From: Siphonodentalium dalli
Taxonomy: Eukaryota; Mollusca; Scaphopoda; Gadilida; Siphonodentaliidae
Direction: 5' to 3'
DNA length: 64,000 nt
Assembly (NCBI GenBank): GCA_032622095.1
Contig: CP136061.1
Location: 115,578,754 to 115,642,753, forward strand
Both the position numbers and the translations under genes were made by a program. Shown here in pieces: positions 57,491-64,000 of the stretch. Position 1 is the stretch's first letter. Each line of letters starts with the position of its first letter. The notes under the pieces are model-generated. The model did not search any database and was not told the DNA's origin. It was given only the letters and a program-made list of their open reading frames with translations.

Positions 57491-59216
57491 CAGTAATGCC
57501 CTAAATAATCGACCCCTTAACCCTTTGAACCCGACTGGCCGCTATTGCGGCCAGCCAGAAAACGTTCATACACCTGACTGGCCGCAAAAGCGGCCAGCAG
57601 CATTCAGTGACATCATAAACCTATGTAGCATGTGTATACATGTTATAACCATTGGTATATCCACTTATATCTATGTAAATGATCCCAAGGAACTTCAGCA
57701 GTGCCATGGGTGCATGTGTATGAGTTTGTTGCCGACTAGTTGGGGTAGAAAAACATGCGCATGCGCAGAGCGCAGATTTCAACAAACGTACATTATTTGA
57801 AGCGATTCGGTTAAAGCTCTGCATTGTTGCGCGGTTCGCAGGATTGTAGAAAAACACCATTTCGATCACTCTTTTTGGTTTAAATTAGTATTGCATACAT
57901 AATCAGTGTTCTGTCATATGTGAGGAAGGTGCACGCAGTTTCTTATTTGAGTCGATTTGTTTCGCGCATGCGCATAGGATAAAATGATAAATGTAAGGTT
58001 TTATGAAATGATACAATCACATCAAGGATCTCCATAGTACATACATTTGCGTTATACAGCTGCACGTTTTGACATTGCACCAGAGTAGTACTGTGCATGA
58101 TCACAATACCATCTAGTCCGATCTACTTGCACGTGCACATTACAAACACGTGGTCAAATCGTGCATTATTGAGCAATTACGTAAAGTTTAAGAATCGTGG
58201 CACCATTTGAACATGACCATCACCGTGCCCTATAGGCGATGTCTAAAATGGGACGTACAATGCCATTGAATGCACAGGGAAGTGGTGTCATTCGATCACT
58301 TGGGCTATATGCTTTGCAACCATTGATACCGTTAAATGCAAACTACATGTATGTTCAATCTTCTGACCTGATGTATCTCCAGTTTAACAATAGGGTATTG
58401 ACTGCATAGAAAATGCTGTTTCTTAGCGCGGAGTTATTCGACGCTATAAGCTATAATTGCATTATACTTTCAGTTCCGGGTAGTTGCTTAGAAACCGTTA
58501 CCAGGGAGTGATCGTGTGGCAAAGTATACCGTTCTAAACAAAATACACAGTGGCCCATGGGAACATACCTGTAAAATTTCAGACCTGTAGCACCATTTGA
58601 ACATAACCATCAGCATGCGCATGCCAAGAATGTCTAAATTGGGGCATAATACAATTGGATTCACAGGGCAATGGTGTCATTCGATCATTTGGGGTATTTG
58701 CTTAGCAACCGTTGCTATCCTTAAATACAAGTTAGGATCAGACTTCTGGCCAGATATATCTCAAATTTCACAATAGGGTGTTGACTGCATCAAAAATGCC
58801 ATTTCCTTGGGTTGAATTACGACCGTAAAAGCTATAATTGTATTTTACTCTCAATATCGGGTAGATGCCTAGGAACCGTTACCAGGGAGTGACCACGTGG
58901 CAATGCAACCAGATCGTAAAATAATCAGTGGTCCATGGGGAACATACATCTAAAGTTTCAGAAATGTGACACCACTTGAACATAAACAACACCATACATC
59001 TAAACACTGGCCACAATATAAAAAAAAAAAACTGGGAGCCCAGGGTCAGGGTGTCAATCGTTGTGGGGAGCCAGGGTTCAAAGGGTTAACCACAGCAGAA
59101 TTATGGGTAACTTTTCAGGATTTAGTCGGAAACTGAGAGCTTTCCGATGAATGGCAACAAGCCATATTTCCGACTAAATCCTGAAAAGTTACCCATAATT
59201 CTGCTGTGGTTAAGCG
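57491..59216. mobile_element. TA-MITE split by a TTAA element
   Basis: The left piece is CAGTAATGCCC...cttaa (57490-57520); the right piece resumes at 59086 'ttaaccacagcagaattatg' and runs to about 59213. Intact family members read 'ccttaaccacagcag' at this point, so the TTAA there was the target of the element at 57521-59085. The right end of the TA-MITE is missing. Confidence 0.85.
57521..59085. mobile_element. 1.57-kb TTAA element with CCCTTTGAACCC ends
   Basis: TTAA at 57517-57520 and 59086-59089; ends CCCTTTGAACCC and GGGTTCAAAGGG. The left subterminal part has two 'actggccgc' words, each next to a short 'ggccgctattgcggcc'-like palindrome. The interior from about 58020 to 58995 has three diverged direct repeats of roughly 350-400 bp sharing 'gttaccagggagtga' and 'cataaccatca'. 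No transposase ORF. Confidence 0.85.
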
Positions 59217-59269
59217 TTCGAGGGAATCACCGTACTTTCAGCAAATCCCTAAAAATTTCGAAAAAGCTA

Positions 59270-59425
59270 ATACTTCAGACTGAACTGAATAGACTGTAAT
59301 TTGGTATGTGAGTTTACTAGCCCAAAATATAGGTCAAGTTCGAATTTGGGCATCGCCGGCAATTTTCACCAGATTTATGGCCCCTTTGTTGGAATTACCA
59401 GTGGTGTATTTTGCCACACCCTAGT
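59270..59425. repeat. Fragment of the 14940-15310 repeat
   Basis: Shares 'gtttactagcccaaaatata', 'ggtcaagttcgaatttggg' and the terminal 'ccacaccctagtgatg'. Confidence 0.55.
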
Positions 59426-59589
59426 GATGGTCTTGTTCGAACAAGCAGTAAAACAAGGCCATAAAAATATTTTGGCCTTTTCTGAATTTGTTTTCATTAA
59501 CTTTAGCCAAGTTGAAATACCAAATGTATACATCATTGGGAAAACTGACTCTAAACAAGAAAAATATATAGAATAAAAACAATGCCTAC

Positions 59590-60195
59590 CCAAAATCTGA
59601 AATCTTGCGAAAACCCTGTGCCAATGCATTCTTTTATATATGCGAGTCTCACATAGGGAGCCTCGCATATATAAGAGAATACATGGCCTAACAATATTTA
59701 CCTTTACCTTGTAAGCCAGTGCATTCTCTTATATATGTGAGGCTCCCTTGACTGTCACAGGATCTTTAACCCTTTACCCAACAGAACGGCCCTGTGCCAA
59801 TGCATTCTCTTATATATGCGAGTCGACCATAGGTCGCCTCGCATATATAAGAGAATGCATTGGCTTAACACATTAAAAATTATAAAATTGTTAAAGAATG
59901 TAAGAAAAAATGGTAAAAAGTTATAAAAAAAGATTTTTTTTAGGCCAATGCATTCTCTTATATATGCGAGGCGACCTATGGTCGACTCGCATATATAAGA
60001 GAATGCATTGGCACAGGGCATAACTGTAACTATCACAATGTGGTCAAGGAGCCGGTTCCAATGATATCCATATTTGTATGGTTCTATTGAGACAGACCGA
60101 AGATATTTTAGTCTGTTGAAGCTTTATTTGGCCGGTTTTGGCTGGTTTGTTGGGTAAAGGGTTAATGCTGCATATCTTGTCATGAAAGGGTTTTA
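59590..60195. mobile_element. 'tgcattctcttatat' MITE interrupted by a second TTAA MITE
   Basis: Left part 59600-59769, right part 60162-60195 ('ttaatgctgcatatcttgtc' to gaaagggtt). Intact relatives read 'gatctttaatgctgca', so the inner element used the TTAA of this word. Confidence 0.75.
59770..60161. mobile_element. TTAA MITE, CCCTTTACCCAACAG ends (nested)
   Basis: TTAA at 59766-59769 and 60162-60165. Same family as 41689-42143, about 60 bp shorter in the A-rich centre; both inverted modules are intact. Confidence 0.87.
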
Positions 60196-60560
60196 AGAAA
60201 GCATATGGTGCACATGGCTAATTCATCATCATCTTGATAAGTAATTTTCAGGGTGACTTGCACCAGAATTTGGCGAAGAAGTCCCCCTCTTGACTGGTCT
60301 CTGTATAGAATGCCTCTATTGGTGTACCATCTCGATGATCTTTGCATTGACACAGGCCAATACAGCTCAATACCACTGCATACACCAGCAATATGAGCTG
60401 GTCTTAATTAACGGTGTATCATACCACCTATATGAGGAAAGCAACTTTCAGTTGTTATTTTTCAGGTGTTTTGTGAGAAAATAACATAACTCTACTCACT
60501 GTCAATTTTCTCTTTCTCCTCCTCAGATTACAGAACTACGAAAATGCACGCAACAAGTTA

Positions 60561-60701
60561 CAGTAATGCCCTAAATAATCGACTCCTTAACCGCATCAGT
60601 ATTATGGGTAACTTTTCAGGATTTAGTCGGAAATATGGCTTGTTGCCATTCATCAGAAAGCTAACCATAATTCTGCTGTCGATTATTTAGGGCATTACTT
60701 T
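60561..60701. mobile_element. TA-MITE, internally deleted
   Basis: TA then CAGTAATGCCC at 60559-60571. The left arm is complete and the right arm is shortened (jumps from 'cagaaagcta' to 'accataattctgctg'). 60702-61225 holds nothing recognisable. Confidence 0.7.
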
Positions 60702-61225
60702 ACCTGATAATTCAGAAGATTCTTTTACTTTAATTCCAAATGGAGTTCTATACAGTGACCAGCCCAGAGGATGACATGGGTGACTTCTTTGACAAATTCT
60801 GGCTCATTTTACAGTTGGACGAAGTGCCCTGAAAATTCCAATGTTGACCTAGGAATATTGGCTAAATGCCTAAAATGCCCCAAACATTTATGCTAATTTT
60901 CTTGGCTTACACTGCCAACTGTGATTGGAAACAATTACCCATTGTTAGGGTGTTATTGAAACACTCAACACCTGTTTTGATCAAATCTGGAAGCAAATTC
61001 ACACCTGAGTCTTGATTGCTGACAACTGTGAAAACATTGCCAGATGTCCTCAACTGTTAAACTGATTGTTGTGAGTTTGAGATTATTATCCTACTTTCGT
61101 TATACAGTGAATATTTACCGATCGACTTCTATTTTGTATCGTGCTCTTCGCCCCAGATAAAGACGACTTCGCCTTATTTTGTGGCAGGGAGAAGTCACTT
61201 TGTCCTGATATCTGGTCAAGACTGG

Positions 61226-61601
61226 TCTAGACAGTGAATTAAGTGACACTACACCACACAGCAGGCTAGCATCAATAAATTCACCCTCTGGGGACCTCAT
61301 TCGGCTTAGACCTCATCTTCTGGGAAGTATCCATAGTCTTATTCCCTTCTGTTCAGTTTCTATCTCCCCTAATTTGCAGAAGATAAAATGCACAATCGAG
61401 GAGACTAATGGGTGAATGTCACCAACTTCAACTGGGAAACTTCAATCCTAGGTCTCCCATAGCTATTCAACCAGGTAAATTATTGAAGTCTAAGCAGAAT
61501 GAGGTTCCGAGAGGGTGAATTTGGTGATGTTACCCTGGGACATCATCATAAAGTCCCCCTCTGGGGACATCATTCTGCAAAAAAAACAGACACATTATTT
61601 C
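61226..61601. mobile_element. hAT-like MITE, diverged long form
   Basis: Modules at about 61226-61310 and 61495-61580 around the long-form centre. Its right end was hit by the next MITE. Confidence 0.55.
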
Positions 61602-61855
61602 CAAGCCTTGAAATAGTGTGCCTGTAATTTGCAGAATGAGGTTCCCAGAGGGTGAATTTAGTGATGCTACCCTGCATAGCGGGCTAGCATCACCAAATTC
61701 ACCCTCTGGGAACCTCATTCTGCTGAGTTATAAGCAGAATGAGGTCCCCAGAGGGTGAATTTGGTGATGCTAGCCCACTATGCAGGGTAGCATCACTAAT
61801 ATCACCCTCTGGGGACCTCATTCTGCAAATGACAGACACACTATTTCAAGGCTTG
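61602..61855. mobile_element. hAT-like MITE, short form, with 8-bp target duplication
   Basis: Duplication ATTATTTC at 61594-61601 and 61856-61863. The duplicated bases belong to the end of the older MITE, so this copy is younger. Both modules are complete. Confidence 0.87.
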
Positions 61856-61907
61856 ATTATTTCAAGGCCTGGTTGCATGTTTTCATTTAATTATTTTTGA
61901 CTTTCAG

Positions 61908-62162
61908 AGTTCTCCGAAAGATGAGCATATTCAAAGAAATCTATCAAAAGGCTGCTAGAACACAGAACTGAATCGATGTTCATCGATGGAACGATTCACA
62001 TTCATTCCAGTAACCTAGTATTATACTCGTCTAATCAGTGTGACTCATTTATAGGCCTACCACCACTTAGTTATGATTGTAACTGTAATGTAACAAAAAT
62101 GGCTGTCCTTACCTCACGTCTAAGGAGTTGTGGATTTATTCAGAGCTGAAAGTGATGAAATA
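61908..62162 (+). other. Unique sequence, possible 3' UTR exon
   Basis: A good acceptor (ttgactttcag) ends at 61907 and is followed by non-repetitive sequence. Together with the donor after the stop codon (57483) it could be part of a spliced 3' UTR. Another acceptor-like site ends at 60251. No transcript evidence is available. Confidence 0.25.
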
Positions 62163-62371
62163 CAGTAATGCCGTAATCGACTCCTTAACCACAGCAGAAT
62201 TATGGGTAATTTATTCAGGATTAGTCGGAAATATGGCTTGTTGCCATTCATTGGAAAGCTCTCACTGAGAATTTTCCGATGAATGTCAATAAGCCATATT
62301 TCCGACTAAATCCTGAAAAATTACCCATAATTCTGCTGTGGTTAAGGATTCGATTATTTAGGGCATTACTG
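62163..62371. mobile_element. TA-MITE, near-complete palindrome
   Basis: TA at 62161-62162 and 62372-62373; ends CAGTAATGCC and GGCATTACTG-type. Both arms complete with a few substitutions. Confidence 0.8.
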
Positions 62372-62439
62372 TAACATGAAAACTTAGCAGATTTGAGGCT
62401 TAAGGTGGCATACACATGACTAATTATTAACCCTTTCAT

Positions 62440-62770
62440 TACTAAATACTCATTGATGAGTAGATCCCTGTTTAGATAATAAGTTTAAAAAAAGGGCCAC
62501 TGGCCATTATGTATACACCTTATTGTATCAAACCCATGAATCTCATTCTGGTAATTGTGAATTGGCCGTTTGTTGAACTTATTATCTGAACATTTCTTAC
62601 CATGAATAAGTCATTATAAGACTGCTTCCGCATTTGTATTATCAATTCTTCTGTCTGTCGTCTGCTCATATTTCCTAAACACCCATCCAGATGAATAATA
62701 GACCATTCTATTGCAGTGTATCCTTTTATAACTGATGGGAAAAATCCATTTAGTATAGAAGGAGATAACA
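62440..62770. repeat. Dispersed repeat segment, related to 10155-10440 and 52900-53140
   Basis: Words 'gttgaacttattatctgaac', 'aataatagaccattct' and 'aaaatccatttagtat' recur at the related sites. Confidence 0.45.
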
Positions 62771-62774
62771 CTTC

Positions 62775-62998
62775 CATGACTGGGGCTTCCTGAAATTTTT
62801 TGAAAACCCTGTGCCAATGCATTTTCTTATATATGCGAGTCTCCCATAGGGAGCCTCGAATACATAAGAGAATACATTGGCCTAACTATATTTACCTTGA
62901 CCATGTAAGCCAGTGCATTCTCTTATATATGCGAGGCTCCCCATGGCACATGATCTTTAATGCTGCACCAGCGCAGCTCCCATCATGAAAGGGTTAGA
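62775..62998. mobile_element. 'tgcattctcttatat' MITE, second module shortened
   Basis: Left edge 'ccatgactggggcttcctg'; right edge 'catcatgaaagggtta'. The first module is a complete hairpin and the second has lost its right arm. Confidence 0.65.
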
Positions 62999-63497
62999 GC
63001 CTGGTAATATAATCTGATGACCCCTAAATCTGACTTGACAACAACAAAATTAGGTTCATTCATGTTTAATGAGAATTACCAGAATTCTTTCAAGAAACAT
63101 GAATTGCACAATACTTCGGCATGCCATATAGGCAACATTTTTTATCCAATTGATCTCAAACATAATGTGGGCTCTTAGGGTTAACTTCTGGTATTATTTA
63201 AACTTTCTGCATTCCTTATCGCTCCATTGATTGTAATGTATGACATTATCCCCTCTCCAAGTTGAGTTCATTAAATTCCATAATGCCTTTGATGATTGAA
63301 ATGTACCATGTGTATGCCACCTTAAGTGCCTGTTAATAGCGAATTAGCAATCATAAAGTAGATAGTTTTCTACATAAATCTTTTTCATTAAATACAACTG
63401 AAATTGTGGAGACTGCGTGCCTCTCGGATACACCAGAGAATGTCCAGAGTTCTGCCTATATTCATTCTCAATAAGATAAATCATCAGCTGAATGCCA

Positions 63498-63708
63498 CAG
63501 TAATGCTCTAATTAATCGACTCCTTAACCACAGCAGAATTATGGGTAATTTTTCAGGATTTAGTTGGAAATATGGCTTGTTGCCATTCATCGGAAAGCTC
63601 TCAGTGAGAACTTTCCGACGAATGGCAACAAGCCATATTTCCGACTAAATCCTGAAAAATTACCCATAATTCTGTTGGTTAAGAAGTCGATTATTTAGAG
63701 CATTACTG
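63498..63708. mobile_element. TA-MITE, full-length palindrome
   Basis: CAGTAATGC... to ...GCATTACTG followed by TA. The arms meet at 'gctctcagtgagaac'. A short fragment of the 20314/50428 element end lies just upstream (63200-63270). 63712-64000 holds nothing recognisable. Confidence 0.8.
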
Positions 63709-64000
63709 TATAGTGTTCTAAGTCCATTTTGGTGGGAGACTGAGATATTGGTATCATTTGATTCGGCACTCGATTTCCTGTTAGAAAATCACCAGATATC
63801 ACGTCTAACATATTCCGAACTTGAATGAGATGCTATGGAAATGAAGTGAAGTGACTTGTTTATAGAAAGAGTTCTTTCTTGCTCCCAGATGTGAAAGTCT
63901 TATTTCTAAGGGGGAATTCTTGGATTAAAATAACAGTGTACTTTTATAGCATTATAGCATTGATGGGAAAACATAAAATCTTCAGAAAATTGTTAATCTC

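Noticed and set aside
7078-61718. Many ORFs containing RMRSPEGEF...NSPSGDLIL
   Set aside because: They are translations of the palindromic hAT-like MITE module and recur on both strands wherever the MITE occurs.
7715-62998. Regularly spaced inverted 'tgcattctcttatat' modules considered as a CRISPR-like array
   Set aside because: The modules are dispersed, occur in pairs with inverted arms and TTAA borders, and the host is a eukaryote; they are MITEs.

Overview
The window looks like part of an intron-rich animal nuclear genome. The host DNA is AT-rich, the single recognisable host gene is split into small exons with GT..AG borders, and the introns are packed with non-autonomous DNA transposons and repeats. 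The repeat types suggest a marine invertebrate: palindromic MITEs, an Ngaro-type tyrosine-recombinase retrotransposon, and tandem modules carrying a 'catggccgccagcagccatc' word. I cannot fix the phylum from sequence alone.

One host gene runs through the window on the + strand from 5811 to 57454. Ten exons join in a continuous open frame of 830 residues plus a stop. The product is the C-terminal, unstructured part of an AP180/PICALM-type clathrin assembly protein: NPF motifs (EH-domain binding), DLL/DLF-type clathrin/adaptor motifs, long Met/Gly- and Gln-rich tracts, and the family signature DLDSSLAQLAGNLG near the C-terminus. The ANTH (phosphoinositide-binding) exons must lie upstream of the window, so bases 1-5810 are most simply an intron.

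Layout: 1-5810, an upstream intron with a foldback element, degenerate duplications, a retroelement-like tail and a 122-bp minisatellite. 5811-9445, exons 1-2 of the window. 9446-33438, a 24-kb intron with many MITEs, a 2.9-kb long-TIR element and a complete antisense Ngaro retrotransposon (23818-30031; gag, RT-RNase H, tyrosine recombinase, SGNH hydrolase, split direct repeats). 33439-33558, exon 3. 33650-40095, a 6.4-kb long-TIR element with TTAA duplications that fills most of intron 3. 40911-57454, exons 4-10 with introns full of MITEs, tandem arrays and a 1.3-kb hAT relic. 57455-64000, 3' flank or 3' UTR with several nested insertions.

The mobile DNA falls into a few clear groups: a hAT-like MITE family (8-bp duplications, ends CAAGCCTTGAAATAG), a TA-inserting palindromic MITE (ends CAGTAATGC), and several TTAA-inserting families that share the outer bases CCCTTT. 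Nested copies give an order of insertion. Coordinates of diverged repeats are by eye and approximate to about 10-20 bp; exon borders, the Ngaro repeats and the stated duplications were read base by base.
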